From Marinicauda algicola (GTDB taxonomy: Bacteria; Pseudomonadota; Alphaproteobacteria; Caulobacterales; Maricaulaceae), in assembly GCF_017161425.1 (NCBI RefSeq), contig NZ_CP071057.1:3039501-3103500 (forward strand): 64,000 nt of DNA, read 5' to 3'. The first letter of the stretch is position 1; every line of letters starts with the position of its first letter. The position numbers were made by a program, and so were the translations under genes. A model generated the notes under the pieces. It saw only the letters and a list, made by a program, of their open reading frames with translations. It did not search any database and was not told the DNA's origin. Below are positions 29,860 through 39,661 of the stretch, one piece after another.

Positions 29860-31863
29860 CTATCCTTTCGGCTTGCGCTTCACCCGCTTCAGGCTTTCCC
29901 CGCCGGAGGCGCGGATCGACCCCGATTGCGGGGGCCATTCGCGCTTGGCGCCCGGCTTGCCCGCGGGCTTGCCGGAGGGCTTGTGGGACCCCGCCTCGCG
30001 CGGCTTGTAGGCGCTCGCGCCGGCCTTGCGGTCCGGCTTCGGCCCCTTGCGGACGGGCCGGTCCTCGCCCTCCTCGCGGGACGTGCGCGGCTTGTAGCCG
30101 GCGCCGCCGGCCTTGCGGTCGGGGCGGGGAGCTTTCTCGAAGCGCGGCCTTTCGGCCCGGTCTTCGCGCGGCCTTCTCTCGGCGCGCTCGCCGGATTTTC
30201 CCTCGGAGCGCTCGCTGCGCTCGCGCGGGGCGGGGGCGGATGCCAGCGGCGCGGCCTCCCCGCCTTCCGCCGTGATGCGGACCGATTTCTCGCCGCCGCC
30301 GGAGGCGGCGAGGTTTTCCTTGAACTTCGCGGCCGCGTCGGCACGGATCTCGAAGCGCGACTCGCCCTGTCCGATCTCGATCTGGCCGACCTCGCGGCGC
30401 GTGACATGGCCGAGCCGGCAGATCAGCGGCAGCAGCCAGCGCGGCTCGGCGCGCTGCTTGTGGCCGGCATTCACGCGGAACCAGACGCCCTCGCCGAAGT
30501 CCTCGCGCGGGGCCCGGTCGCGCTTCTCGCGCGGCTCGTAGGCGGCCGGGCCGGGCGCGATCAGATCCTCGGGCGCCGGACGCTCCTCCTCGCGCCGCGC
30601 GAGCAGGGCCGCGGCGAGCGCCTCCGCGCCGAAGCGCTCGACGAGGGCGCGGGCGAGCTCGAGGCGCTCTTCGGAATGCTCGGCGGTGAAGGCGGGATCG
30701 GCGAACAGGCGCTCGCGGTCCTTCTGCGCGATCTCGTCGGGACCGGGCATCTCGGCCCACTGCGCGGTGAGCCCGGCACCCTTGAGCAACCGCGTCGCCT
30801 TGGAGCGCTGCGGGAAGGGGACGAGCAGCGCGCTCACGCCCTTGCGGCCGGCCCGGCCGGTGCGGCCCGAGCGGTGCTTGAGCACGTCGGAATTGGTCGG
30901 CAGATCGGCATGGATGACGAGTTCGAGGCCCGGCAGGTCGATGCCGCGGGCGGCCACGTCGGTGGCGATGCACACCCGCGCCCGCCCGTCGCGCAGGGCC
31001 TGCAGGGCATGGGTGCGCTCGCTCTGGGACAACTCGCCGGACAGGGCGACCGCCGCGAAGCCGCGATTGCCGAAGCGCGAGGCCAGACGGTTCACCGCCT
31101 CGCGGGTCGCGCAGAAGACGAGGGCGCGCTCGGCCTCGTGGTAGCGCAGCAGGTTGATGATCGCGTTCTCCTTGTCGGGGGGCGCGATCGCGAACGCCTG
31201 GTAGGCGATGTCGGCGTGCTGGCCGCGCTCGGAGACGGTCGACAGGCGTAGCGCGTCGCGCTGGTAGCGCCGGGCGATCTCGGAGATGGCGTGCGGCACG
31301 GTGGCGGAGAACAGAAGCGTGCGCCGGCCCGCCGGCGCGGCGTCGAGGATGAATTCGAGGTCCTCGCGGAAGCCGAAATCGAGCATCTCGTCGGCCTCGT
31401 CGAGCACGACGGCGCGCAACTCGCCCATGTCCAGCGCCCCGCGCTCGATATGGTCGCGCAGCCGGCCCGGCGTGCCCACGACGATGTGCGCGCCGCGTTC
31501 CAGGGCGCGGCGCTCGGCCCTGGGATCCATGCCGCCCACGCACGAGGCGATGCGCCCGCCGGCCTCGGCATAGAGCCAGTCCAGCTCGCGCTGGACCTGC
31601 AGGGCAAGCTCGCGCGTCGGGGCGACGATGAGCGCCAGCGGCAGCCCGGCCTCCTCGAACCGCTCCCGCTCGCCGAGCAGGGTGCCGGCGATGGCCAGGC
31701 CGAAGGCCACGGTCTTGCCCGAACCGGTCTGGGCGGAAACCAGCAGGTCGCGGCCGGCCGCCTCGGGCGCGAGCACGCCCTCCTGCACTTCGGTGAGGGC
31801 GGAATAGCCCTTGTTTTCCAGCGCGCGGGAGAGCGCGGCAGGCATGGTGGACGTCAGGGTCAT
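29860..31863 (-). CDS. DEAD-box RNA helicase with basic C-terminal tail
   Basis: This 667-residue helicase has motif I AQTGSGKT at 44-51, the Walker B DEAD in VVLDEADEMLDFGF, SAT in LLFSATVPH, and the C-terminal domain with HRSGRTGRAGRKG. After about residue 450 follows a DbpA/CsdA-type RNA-binding domain (WFRVNAGHKQRAEPRWLLPLICRLG), and then a 150-residue low-complexity Arg/Lys/Gly tail with repeats such as PDRKAGGAGYKPR. It resembles DeaD/CsdA-type enzymes of ribosome assembly and cold adaptation. The ATG at 31863 gives the usual helicase start; the long upstream frame is not conserved-looking. Confidence 0.9.
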   Translation of the reverse strand: MTLTSTMPAALSRALENKGYSALTEVQEGVLAPEAAGRDLLVSAQTGSGKTVAFGLAIAGTLLGERERFEEAGLPLALIVAPTRELALQVQRELDWLYAEAGGRIASCVGGMDPRAERRALERGAHIVVGTPGRLRDHIERGALDMGELRAVVLDEADEMLDFGFREDLEFILDAAPAGRRTLLFSATVPHAISEIARRYQRDALRLSTVSERGQHADIAYQAFAIAPPDKENAIINLLRYHEAERALVFCATREAVNRLASRFGNRGFAAVALSGELSQSERTHALQALRDGRARVCIATDVAARGIDLPGLELVIHADLPTNSDVLKHRSGRTGRAGRKGVSALLVPFPQRSKATRLLKGAGLTAQWAEMPGPDEIAQKDRERLFADPAFTAEHSEERLELARALVERFGAEALAAALLARREEERPAPEDLIAPGPAAYEPREKRDRAPREDFGEGVWFRVNAGHKQRAEPRWLLPLICRLGHVTRREVGQIEIGQGESRFEIRADAAAKFKENLAASGGGEKSVRITAEGGEAAPLASAPAPRERSERSEGKSGERAERRPREDRAERPRFEKAPRPDRKAGGAGYKPRTSREEGEDRPVRKGPKPDRKAGASAYKPREAGSHKPSGKPAGKPGAKREWPPQSGSIRASGGESLKRVKRKPKG

Positions 31864-32119
31864 GGAACGGTCGAATATCCTGGACTTGAAGGCGCCGGCG
31901 CTTGAAACCCGAATGCGGGCGGCGGCCGCCGTCAGGGCGCGGGGCATTCCCGCGCGCGAGTGCGGCTCCTGTAGCATCAACTCGCGCGGCTGGAAAACGG
32001 TTTCGCCGCAACCGCGCACGGGCGCGCACATGAAATCTCCGTAAGCTTCTTCAACGCGCGCTTGCCCCGGCCCGCCGCTCGGCTAGGATTCCGGCTAATT
32101 GTGTGTCCGGGGAGAGACC

Positions 32120-32833
32120 ATGACGGCAATCCGGGGCCTGTGCGCGATCGCGGCCGGGCCGTTTCTGGCGTTCGCGCTCACCGCTGAGGCGGGGGCGCAG
32201 GCGCCCATCGTCCAGCCCGGCGCGCCGGGCGAGGCGGGGCGCAGCCTCACCGCCGAGGAGGCCGAGGCGCTCGCCGCGACCGGCTACACCGACGCCGACG
32301 TGCGCTTCATGCAGCACATGAGGGTCCACCATGCGCAGGCGGTGGAGATGAACGCGCTGATCGACGGCCGCACCGGCCATGCCGGCATCGTGATGACGGG
32401 CGAGCGCATCGCGCTCGCGCAGGAAGCCGAGATCGCCCTGATGGAGACCTGGCTCGCGCGGCGCGGCGAACCGCTCGATGCGCCCGACCTGCATGCCCAT
32501 CACGGCCATCACGGCCATCACGCGCAGCCTCACGGCGCGCCGTCCGACGTGCCCCTGATGCCCGGCATGCTGTCTCCGGCGCAGATGGCGGCGCTGCGCG
32601 CGGCCAGCGGAGCCGAGTTCGACCTTCTGTTCCTGTCCGGCATGATCCAGCACCACCAGGGCGCGATCGACATGGTCGACGCGCTGCTCTCGCAGCCGCG
32701 CTCGGGCCAGGACCCGGTCCTGTCCGAATTCATCGGCGGCATCGTCGCCGACCAGTCCGCGGAAATAAACCGCATGCAAGCCATGCTCGACGCGATACGC
32801 GCGGGCGAACCCTCGGGGGAGGAAACTCGATGA
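32120..32833 (+). CDS. DUF305 protein with His-rich insertion
   Basis: This 237-residue exported protein has a signal peptide (to about AGAQ at 28). It contains the two helical repeats of DUF305: MQHMRVHHAQAVEM at 64-78 and MIQHHQGAIDMV at 175-186. Between them, at about 125-138, sits a His-rich loop HAHHGHHGHHAQPHG. DUF305 proteins (for example CopM) are ferritin-like and some bind copper; metal binding is the natural reading of the loop. It overlaps the LVIVD gene by ATGA, so they are co-translated. Confidence 0.8.
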   Translation: MTAIRGLCAIAAGPFLAFALTAEAGAQAPIVQPGAPGEAGRSLTAEEAEALAATGYTDADVRFMQHMRVHHAQAVEMNALIDGRTGHAGIVMTGERIALAQEAEIALMETWLARRGEPLDAPDLHAHHGHHGHHAQPHGAPSDVPLMPGMLSPAQMAALRAASGAEFDLLFLSGMIQHHQGAIDMVDALLSQPRSGQDPVLSEFIGGIVADQSAEINRMQAMLDAIRAGEPSGEETR

Positions 32834-34731
32834 CACATCTCAAGACCGTGCTCGCCGCGTCGGTTGCCGCCGCGGCGCTGTCGGCCTGCGCGCCGCAGGA
32901 CATGTTCGGCCCGTACGGCGATGCCGCGTCCGCACGGCCCGCGCCCGCGGCGCAGGCCGAGGCGCCGCCGCCAAGCCGCGAGGGGCTCGCCGCGGGCGTG
33001 CACGATGCCGGCTCCGCCGCGTGGAATCTCGAGCTCGTGACCAATCATCCGACCCCGGAGGGCTTCTCCGCCACCGCCATCATCGAGGGCGGCAGCGGCA
33101 CCGCCTCCGCCTATCAGGACGATGGCGCCGGGGAGGGCGGGGAGTCCGAGGACGCGCAGTCGGAACGCCGACGCCGCCTGTTCGACGTGCTGGCGCTCGC
33201 CAACTCCGACCTCGCCTTTTCCGGCGACGTCGTCTTCATGGGCAGCTTCCACGGCGTGAACGCCTTCGACGTGTCCGACCCGGCAAGCCCCGAGCATGTG
33301 CTGTCGCTCGTCTGCCCCGGGGGGCAGGGCGACGTCTCCGTGCACGCAAACCTGCTCTTCATGAGCGTGGAGGAGAACCGCGCCCGGATCGATTGCGGCG
33401 GCGGCGGCGTGGAGGGCGAGGTCAGCGAGGAGCGCTTCCGCGGCGTGCGAATCTTCGACATCTCCGATCTCCAAAGCCCCCGCCAGGTCGCGGCGGTGCA
33501 GACCTGCCGCGGCTCGCACACCCATACGCTCGTGCCGCATCCGTCGGATCCGGACACGCTCTATGTCTACGTCCAGGGCACCGGCTCCGTGCGTTCGGGC
33601 GAGGAGCTGGAGATCTGCTCGGGCGGGTCGCCGGATGAGAACCCGGACACCGCGCTCTATTCCATCGACGTGATCGAGGTGCCGCTCGCCGCGCCCGAGA
33701 CCGCACACATCGTCAACCGCCCGCGCATCTTTGCCGACCGCGAGACCGGCGAGATCGCCGGCCTCTGGCAGGCCGTCGAATCCGGGGAAGGGGGCGGGCC
33801 GCGCTCGGGCACGACCAATCACTGCCACGACATCACGGTCTATCCCGAATTCGGCCTCGCGGCCGGCGCGTGCAGCGGCAACGGCATCCTGCTCGACATC
33901 ACCGACCCCGTGAACCCGGCCCGCATCGCCGAGGTCTTCGACCCGGCCATGGCCTACTGGCACTCGGCGACCTTCTCCAACGACGCGCAGAAGATCGTCT
34001 TCACCGACGAATGGGGCGGCGGGCTCGGCGCGCGCTGCCGGGCGTGGGACCCGGTGAACTGGGGCGCCAACGTCATCGTCTCGGTCCAGGGCGAGGAGCT
34101 CGTCCAGCATGCCTATTTCAAGATCCCGAACGAGCAGACCGAGCAGGAGAACTGCGTCGCCCACAACGGTTCGCTGATCCCGGTGCCGGGACGCGATCTC
34201 TTCGTGCAGAGCTGGTACCAGGGCGGCATCTCGGTGATGGACTTCACCGACCCGGACAATCCGGTCGAGATCGCCTATTTCGACCGCGGCCCGGTGCACG
34301 CGGAAGAGCTCTATCTTGCCGGTCACTGGTCGGCCTACTGGCACAACGGCCACATCTACGCCTCCGAGATCGTGCGCGGTCTCGACGTGCTGACGCTCAC
34401 CCCGAGCGTGCTGCTGTCCCAGGCCGAGATCGAGGCGGCCGCGCTCGTCACCTTCGAGGAAGCCAATCCGCAGGTGCAGCGTCATTTCGAGTGGCCGGCC
34501 GAGCCGGTCGTCGCGCGCGCCTATCTCGATCAGCTGGAGCGCTCCGGCACGGTGTCCGCCCGCCTGCTGGCCCGGGCCGGCGAGGAGGTGGCGCGCTGGC
34601 AGGAGGGTGCGCCGCGAGAAGCGCGGCTCGCGCGCCTGTCGGCCGATCTCGAGGCGCAAGCCGCCGCGACCGGGGGCCGCGACGCCGAGCGCCTGTCCGA
34701 ACTCGCCCGCGTGCTGCGGGAAGCGGACTAG
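32830..34731 (+). CDS. LVIVD-repeat beta-propeller lipoprotein
   Basis: This 633-residue protein has a lipobox LSAC (Cys20). It then has LVIVD-type repeats of the form FxGSFHGVNAFDVSDPASPEHV, GVRIFDISDLQSPRQVAAV and GGISVMDFTDPDNPVEIAYF, which build a beta-propeller. A helical tail of about 80 residues rich in Ala and Arg ends it. LVIVD proteins are surface or periplasmic; function is largely unknown. Coupling to the DUF305 gene suggests a joint task in the envelope, perhaps metal-related, but that is inference. Confidence 0.78.
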   Translation: MTHLKTVLAASVAAAALSACAPQDMFGPYGDAASARPAPAAQAEAPPPSREGLAAGVHDAGSAAWNLELVTNHPTPEGFSATAIIEGGSGTASAYQDDGAGEGGESEDAQSERRRRLFDVLALANSDLAFSGDVVFMGSFHGVNAFDVSDPASPEHVLSLVCPGGQGDVSVHANLLFMSVEENRARIDCGGGGVEGEVSEERFRGVRIFDISDLQSPRQVAAVQTCRGSHTHTLVPHPSDPDTLYVYVQGTGSVRSGEELEICSGGSPDENPDTALYSIDVIEVPLAAPETAHIVNRPRIFADRETGEIAGLWQAVESGEGGGPRSGTTNHCHDITVYPEFGLAAGACSGNGILLDITDPVNPARIAEVFDPAMAYWHSATFSNDAQKIVFTDEWGGGLGARCRAWDPVNWGANVIVSVQGEELVQHAYFKIPNEQTEQENCVAHNGSLIPVPGRDLFVQSWYQGGISVMDFTDPDNPVEIAYFDRGPVHAEELYLAGHWSAYWHNGHIYASEIVRGLDVLTLTPSVLLSQAEIEAAALVTFEEANPQVQRHFEWPAEPVVARAYLDQLERSGTVSARLLARAGEEVARWQEGAPREARLARLSADLEAQAAATGGRDAERLSELARVLREAD

Positions 34732-34748
34732 TTACCGCTACACGGGAA

Positions 34749-34780
34749 AAGGCGCGCGGGGCTTTCGCCTCGCGCGCCTT
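34749..34780. terminator. Hairpin between convergent LVIVD and chemoreceptor genes
   Basis: A 14-bp stem with one G-T pair spans 34749-34762 and 34767-34780 with a TTTC loop. On the minus strand it ends in TTTT, so it best serves the chemoreceptor gene. Confidence 0.7.
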
Positions 34781-34808
34781 CGCCTGCCCGTGGGTGACGG
34801 CACGGACC

Positions 34809-36566
34809 TCAGGCAGCCCGCTTGCCGGCGGGGGCGAGCGCCACGATGTCGGCGCCCTCCTGCTCGCCGGCGTCGTCGGCCTGCGCCTCGCGCAGATAGT
34901 CGGTGATCTGGCCGCGGATCGTCGCGGCCCGCTCGGCCACGCTCTGCGCGGTGGAGCTGACCTGGCTCGCGGCGGCGGACGTCGCCTCGGAGGCCTCGGT
35001 CAGGCTCGCCACCGATCGCGACACGCTTTCCGAACCGCTGGCGGCCTCGTTGACGTTCCGGCTGATCTCGGTCGTCGCGGCGACCTGCTGCTCGGCCGCT
35101 GCCGCCACGGCGGTGGACACGTCGCTGACCTCGCCGACGACCGTGTCGATCTCGCGCACCGCCTCGGCGGCGTCGCGGGTGCGGCTCTGGATCGCGGCGA
35201 TCTTGGCGGTGACCTCGCCGGTCGCCCGCTCGGTCTGCTCGGCGAGCTGGCGCACCTCGGCGGCGACGACGGCAAAGCCCTTGCCGGCCTCGCCGGCACG
35301 CGCCGCCTCGATCGTGGCGTTCAGGGCGAGCAGCTTGGTCTGCTCGGTCACGGTGGAGATGAGATCGAGCACCGTGCCGATTTCCTTCGACGAGGTCTCG
35401 AGATCCTCGATTCCCTCGATCGCCTCGGCGACCTTCCCGGCGGCGCGGTCGGCGATCTCGGCGGTGCGCGCGATCTGCTGGCCGACCTCCCTGATCGAGG
35501 TGCTCAGCTCCTCGGTGGCGGAGGCGACCATCTGGATATTGTTCGCCGTCTGGTCGGTGGAGGCGGAGACCGAGGTGCTCTCGCCGGCCGTCTGCTCGGC
35601 GGTCGCGGCCATGGAGGTGGCGGTGGCCCGCAATTCCTCGGCGGCCGAGGCGAGTGCGGCGACGCTTTCCCCGACCTGGTCCTCGAAGGCGTCGGTGAGC
35701 GCGGCGAGGGCCTCGGCCTGTTCGAGCTTGCGCCGGGCGGCGCGCTCGTTGCTCGCGCGCAACCGCGCCTGCTCGCGCATGCTGGACTGGAACACTTCCA
35801 GCGCGCGGTTGAGCGTGCCGACCTCGTCGCCGCGTGCGGTTTCCTCGACAGGCGTGTCGAGATCGCCCTTCGCGAGACTCTCGACGCGGACGATGGCGCG
35901 CTTCAGGGGCTGGGACACCGACTGGCGCCCGATGAGGGTGCCGAGGACGAGCCCGCCGATCACCGCGGCGATGGCGCCGAGGATCAGCGTGGTGCGCGTG
36001 GTGTCGGCGAGAGCGGCGGCGTTCGCGCCCTCGATGTCGGCGCGCTGGTCGAAGGTGGCGACCAGCTCGACCACCTCGGCCCGCAGGGCGGCGGCGTTCT
36101 CCCGCGAGGCCCGCGCGAGGGCGAGGAGCTCGGTTTCCGCGGCGCTGCGCGCGCTGGTCTCGACCGTCGCCGCGGCGGCGACCATCGTGTCGAGCGAGCC
36201 GCGATAGGTCTCGAGCCGGCGTTCGATCGCGGCGAGCCGGGCATCGATCTCCGCGCTGGACAGGGCCTGCAACGCGGCGATATCGGCCTCCAGCGCTTCG
36301 CGCGCCGCGTCGATCTCGCGCTCGATCTCGGCCGACTGGCCGGGATCGGCGGCGAGGCGGAACTCGGCGCGGCTGAGTTCGAGCACGTTCTTCTCCAGCG
36401 CCATTCCGAGCAGCGCGGAGTCTCCGGCCGCATCGACGCTGGAGACCGCGCCGCGCAGGGCCGTCGTCCCGTACAGTCCAAGCCCGCCGAGCGCGGCCGC
36501 GCCGGCGCTCATCAGGGCGACGATGACGAGCACCTTGCCCATCATCGGCATGTTCGAAATTCGCAT
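34809..36566 (-). CDS. Methyl-accepting chemotaxis protein
   Basis: This 585-residue receptor has a membrane segment at about 9-33, a helical periplasmic domain of about 150 residues, a second segment near 190-210, a HAMP domain ([35 protein letters not shown] region) and a signalling domain with the hairpin-tip motif [30 protein letters not shown]. It ends without a CheR-binding pentapeptide. It is paralogous to the receptor encoded at 37667-39475. Ligand unknown; no che genes are in the window. Confidence 0.92.
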   Translation of the reverse strand: MRISNMPMMGKVLVIVALMSAGAAALGGLGLYGTTALRGAVSSVDAAGDSALLGMALEKNVLELSRAEFRLAADPGQSAEIEREIDAAREALEADIAALQALSSAEIDARLAAIERRLETYRGSLDTMVAAAATVETSARSAAETELLALARASRENAAALRAEVVELVATFDQRADIEGANAAALADTTRTTLILGAIAAVIGGLVLGTLIGRQSVSQPLKRAIVRVESLAKGDLDTPVEETARGDEVGTLNRALEVFQSSMREQARLRASNERAARRKLEQAEALAALTDAFEDQVGESVAALASAAEELRATATSMAATAEQTAGESTSVSASTDQTANNIQMVASATEELSTSIREVGQQIARTAEIADRAAGKVAEAIEGIEDLETSSKEIGTVLDLISTVTEQTKLLALNATIEAARAGEAGKGFAVVAAEVRQLAEQTERATGEVTAKIAAIQSRTRDAAEAVREIDTVVGEVSDVSTAVAAAAEQQVAATTEISRNVNEAASGSESVSRSVASLTEASEATSAAASQVSSTAQSVAERAATIRGQITDYLREAQADDAGEQEGADIVALAPAGKRAA

Positions 36567-37042
36567 GGGTAAGCCTCCTGCCCCCGGTATGGTTGAGTGC
36601 GTTCAGCGAGCAGGATCGGTGTGAATTGGTTTATGCAAACTTATCGAGGGGTGCGGCTATCTGGTTGGTGCAGATGGGTAAATGTGCAATCGATGAATAT
36701 ATTCAATATAACCGGATGCGGCTTTGGCCTGCAGGGCAACGGCTTTCCATCGTTCCCCTCGCGCCGCTTCCGCCCGGTGAGGACTGGCGCCGTGGCAAAT
36801 TGCCGCGAGGGTCAGCTCGCGGCCGCCCGGCCGGTCTGCCGGGCAAGGGGTGCGGCCGGCCAGCGCCCCTTGGAAGTGCTTGCGGGAGAGCAGGACATGG
36901 TCCGACGTCTCGACGCCGATCTGCGCGCCCTCGAGATCGTTCGTCCCTGGCTCGGCACGGCGTGCAGGCCGAGAATTCGCGGCAGTGATGGCCATGAAGG
37001 CCCGCGAGCCTCGGCCTCGAAGACTGCCCCCGCCGGGCGCGC
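36567..37042. other. 476-base intergenic region with AT-rich promoter zone and tdk remnant
   Basis: The first 150 bases (36567-36720) are clearly more AT-rich than neighbours and lie upstream of the minus-strand chemoreceptor; they include a GGTAAATG half-site at 36677-36684. At 36862-36936 a degenerate fragment of tdk is present (separate entry). I see no intact gene in the remainder. Confidence 0.6.
36862..36936 (-). pseudogene. Degenerate 3' fragment of thymidine kinase gene
   Basis: Ungapped comparison of 36871-36933 with tdk at 42497-42559 gives 57 identical bases of 63 by eye. On the minus strand the fragment reads EGAQIGVETSDHVLLSRKHF against EGAQIGVEKSAYVPLCRKHF in the intact gene. 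The zinc-ligand Cys of LCRKHF is Ser here. Similarity fades quickly on both sides, so this is a remnant and not a gene. Confidence 0.7.
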
Positions 37043-37570
37043 TCACCGGTTCTCGCTGAGCCTTCCTGATCGCCGGGTGTCCCATGTCCGTGCGAGGCGC
37101 CGCAGGACCAGGCTCGATTGTGCGAGACGTTGCCTCAGGGGCGCGCCACGCGCGGCCGGCAGGGCCCGGGCGTTCAGAGCGGCGATCAGGCTCGCCTCTT
37201 CGCAGTGGACGTCGACGCAATGGCCTGCCCGCCTCAGGGTCCGGATCGCACTGTCCATGCCCGGCGAATGTGTGCACCGGCAGAGGATGAAGATGCGCGC
37301 GGCGGGGATCTTCGCGGCGTGTTCGCCGATGAGCGGGGCGATATCGTCGGAGATGGCCGGCCAGTATGCATGGCGAAGGTCGAGTGCGAGGTCGCGGATG
37401 CCGGTCAATTCCAGCACCTCCTGCAGGAACTCGAAGCACTCCGACGCTCGGCTCGGTGTCTGAAAGCCGCTGGCGCGGACAATCAGGATGCGGCAGTCGT
37501 CACGGACCTCCACCCGAACGCCGAAATACTCGATGGCATCGGGTCCGGGTTTGATTGACGTGATGGACAT
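37043..37570 (-). CDS. Hypothetical protein, possible STAS/SpoIIAA-like fold
   Basis: I do not recognise this 175-residue protein firmly. The pattern DAIEYFGVRVEVRDDCRIL, then LALDLRHAYWPAISDDIAPL, EHAAKIPAARIFILCRCTH and TLRRAGHCVDVHCEEASLIAAL suggests an alternating alpha/beta fold like SpoIIAA/STAS proteins. The last 40 residues are Arg-rich and may be an extension. It lies 96 bases downstream of one chemoreceptor gene and upstream of the other on the same strand, so a link to chemotaxis signalling is possible. A protein of similar outline is encoded at 41942-42382. Confidence 0.55.
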   Translation of the reverse strand: MSITSIKPGPDAIEYFGVRVEVRDDCRILIVRASGFQTPSRASECFEFLQEVLELTGIRDLALDLRHAYWPAISDDIAPLIGEHAAKIPAARIFILCRCTHSPGMDSAIRTLRRAGHCVDVHCEEASLIAALNARALPAARGAPLRQRLAQSSLVLRRLARTWDTRRSGRLSENR

Positions 37571-37600
37571 ATCTGCAACCTCGGCCTGGACTGGCGATGT

Positions 37601-37638
37601 GTGCGGGGCGCACGCCGCGGGTGGCGCGCGCCCCGCAC
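37601..37638 (-). terminator. Possible hairpin after second chemoreceptor gene
   Basis: The 11-bp arms GTGCGGGGCGC (37601-37611) and its complement (37628-37638) enclose 16 bases. It lies just past the stop of the chemoreceptor at 37667. There is no T-run. Confidence 0.4.
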
Positions 37639-37666
37639 GATGGCGGCCCGAGTGACGGGCGGGGGG

Positions 37667-39475
37667 TCAGGCCGCCATGATCTGCTGGGGCTCGCGGCTG
37701 GATGCGTCCCGCCGCGCCGCTTCGCGCAGGAAATCGGCGATGCGGCTCTGGATGCCGCTGGCCCGCTCCGCGACGCTCTCGGCCGTCGCGCTGACCTGGG
37801 ATGCGGCCGAGGACGTGGCCTCCGATGCCTCGCTCAGTCCGCCGACGGCGCGGGAAACGCTCTCCGCCCCGCTGGCGGCCTCGTTGACGTTCCGGCTGAT
37901 CTCGGTGGTCGCGGCGACCTGCTGGTCGGCCGTAGCGGCCACCGCAGTCGAGACCTCGTTCACCTCGCTGACCACGGTCTCGATCTCGCGCACGGCCTCG
38001 GCGGCCTCGCTGGTGCGGGTCTGGATCGCATTGACCTTGCGGGTCACATCGGCCGTGGCCCGCTCGGTCTGCTCGGCGAGGGCGCGGACCTCGCTCGCGA
38101 CCACGGCGAACCCCTTGCCGGCCTCGCCCGCCCGCGCCGCCTCGATCGTGGCGTTGAGCGCGAGGAGCTTGGTCTGCTCGGTGACGTCGCTGATCAGGGT
38201 GAGCACCTCCCCGATCTGACTGGCCGACGCTTCGAGATCGTCGATGCCGGCGATCGCGTCGGCAACCTTGCGCGCGGCTCGCTCCGCGATGCTGGAGGTG
38301 CGGGCGATCTGGCGTCCGACCTCCTTGATCGAGGTGGAGAGTTCTTCGGTCGCGGAGGCCACCATCTGTATGTTCGAGGCGGTCTGCTCGGTCGAGGCCG
38401 AGACATTCGAGGTCTCCCCGGCCGTCTGCTCGGCGGTTGCGGCCATCGACGTCGCGGTCGCGCGAAGCTCCTCCGCGGCAGAGGCGAGCGCGGCCACGCT
38501 CTGGCCCACCTCCTCCTCGAAGGCGGCGGTGATGGCTGCAAGGCGCTCGGCTTCGGCCCGCTCGGCCTCGGCCTGGCGCTGCATCGCCACCACCCGTTCG
38601 GCCTCGCGTTTGGCCTCCTTCTCGGCCTCCTCGGCCTTGCGCTGGACTTCACGCTCGCGCTCCGCACGCAGTTCGGCCTGCTCGCGCATGCTGGCCTGGA
38701 AGACCTCGAGTGCCGCGTTCAGCGTGCCGATCTCGTCCTTGCGCGCGGTCTCCTCGATCGGGGCTTCGAGGTCGCCCTTCGCAAGGCGCTCGACCCGCGC
38801 GACAGCGCGCTTGAGCGGCTGCGCGATCGCATTGCGCCCGATCAGCGCACCGGTGGCCGCGCCACCGAGAATGGACAGCAGGGCGCCGGCGAGCAGCATG
38901 AGCCGCGTGGTGTCGGCCGTGCGACCCGCGGCGGCGCGTTCCCGGGTCCGGCGCTCGGAGTAGATCGACGTCAGCTGATCGATCTGCGCGCGCAGTTCGC
39001 GTGCCTGCTGCTGCGACTGCTGGGCGAGGGTGAGCAGGCGCAGCTCGTCGGAGGTGGGAGCCCCCACCTGTGCGATTTGCGCCTCGCCGACGAGGTTCTG
39101 CAACCCGGCCTCGTAGTCCGCGAACACCTGCTCCACCGACGCGATAGCCTCGATGGCGCGCCCGCTCGCCTCCGCACGCAGGCTGTCGAGGCTGGACACG
39201 AACCGTTCGCGTTCGCGGGCGATGTCCTCGGCAATGCCTGCCGCGCCGCCGGGATTGGCGGCAAGCCGGAACTCGGCGCGGTTCAGGCTGATCACGGATT
39301 GCTCGATCGCCGCGCTGACAAGAGCCATCTCGCTCGCCTGGTCGACCTGTCTGACCGCCTGTCGAAGCGTGGTTGCGCTGTAGAGCCCGATACCCGCGAG
39401 CGCGAAAGCCCCGGCCGCCATCAGGGCCACGATGACGAAGATCTTCGCCATAACCTTCTGGTTGCTCATTCCCAT
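37667..39475 (-). CDS. Methyl-accepting chemotaxis protein (paralogue)
   Basis: This 602-residue receptor has the same plan as its neighbour: membrane segment at about 12-32, helical periplasmic domain, second segment near 195-215, HAMP ([20 protein letters not shown] onward) and the tip motif [30 protein letters not shown]. It differs by a longer Arg/Glu-rich coiled coil after HAMP ([20 protein letters not shown]). The pair probably arose by duplication. Upstream lie two GGTAA-N8-TTACC palindromes. A second in-frame Met is two codons downstream. Confidence 0.92.
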   Translation of the reverse strand: MGMSNQKVMAKIFVIVALMAAGAFALAGIGLYSATTLRQAVRQVDQASEMALVSAAIEQSVISLNRAEFRLAANPGGAAGIAEDIARERERFVSSLDSLRAEASGRAIEAIASVEQVFADYEAGLQNLVGEAQIAQVGAPTSDELRLLTLAQQSQQQARELRAQIDQLTSIYSERRTRERAAAGRTADTTRLMLLAGALLSILGGAATGALIGRNAIAQPLKRAVARVERLAKGDLEAPIEETARKDEIGTLNAALEVFQASMREQAELRAEREREVQRKAEEAEKEAKREAERVVAMQRQAEAERAEAERLAAITAAFEEEVGQSVAALASAAEELRATATSMAATAEQTAGETSNVSASTEQTASNIQMVASATEELSTSIKEVGRQIARTSSIAERAARKVADAIAGIDDLEASASQIGEVLTLISDVTEQTKLLALNATIEAARAGEAGKGFAVVASEVRALAEQTERATADVTRKVNAIQTRTSEAAEAVREIETVVSEVNEVSTAVAATADQQVAATTEISRNVNEAASGAESVSRAVGGLSEASEATSSAASQVSATAESVAERASGIQSRIADFLREAARRDASSREPQQIMAA

Positions 39476-39534
39476 GCAAGTTCTCCGGATTGGCGCTTGT
39501 GTGAAACTCTCGCCGGCAACCTAGGCGGTCGGCT

Positions 39535-39552
39535 GGTAAATGAGTTGTTACC
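39535..39552. promoter_or_regulatory. Palindrome GGTAA-N8-TTACC, copy 1
   Basis: Inverted arms GGTAA and TTACC are separated by 8 bases (ATGAGTTG). It lies 60 bases upstream of the chemoreceptor start. A second copy is 109 bases away. It is probably a dimeric regulator site. Confidence 0.55.
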
Positions 39553-39643
39553 GGGGGCGGCGCGTCGCCTTTTTGGGGAAAATCGGCCTATCCAGCTCGA
39601 AAAATGTCCTCGCGAGGAATCGCGTTTCGCAATTGGGCTGAGC

Positions 39644-39661
39644 GGTAAACGAACTATTACC
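39644..39661. promoter_or_regulatory. Palindrome GGTAA-N8-TTACC, copy 2
   Basis: Same arms and the same 8-base spacing as copy 1, with a different spacer (ACGAACTA). It lies 124 bases upstream of the AraC-type gene start. Identical arms with different spacers point to protein binding and not to chance. Confidence 0.55.

Noticed and set aside
29755-31251. A 498-codon plus-strand frame over the DEAD-box helicase gene
   Set aside because: Low-complexity Leu/Ala/Arg protein without motifs, antisense to a helicase with all motifs intact.
32495-32525. Short tandem repeat CACGGCCAT-like in the DUF305 gene
   Set aside because: It simply encodes the His-rich loop and is not a CRISPR or regulatory repeat.
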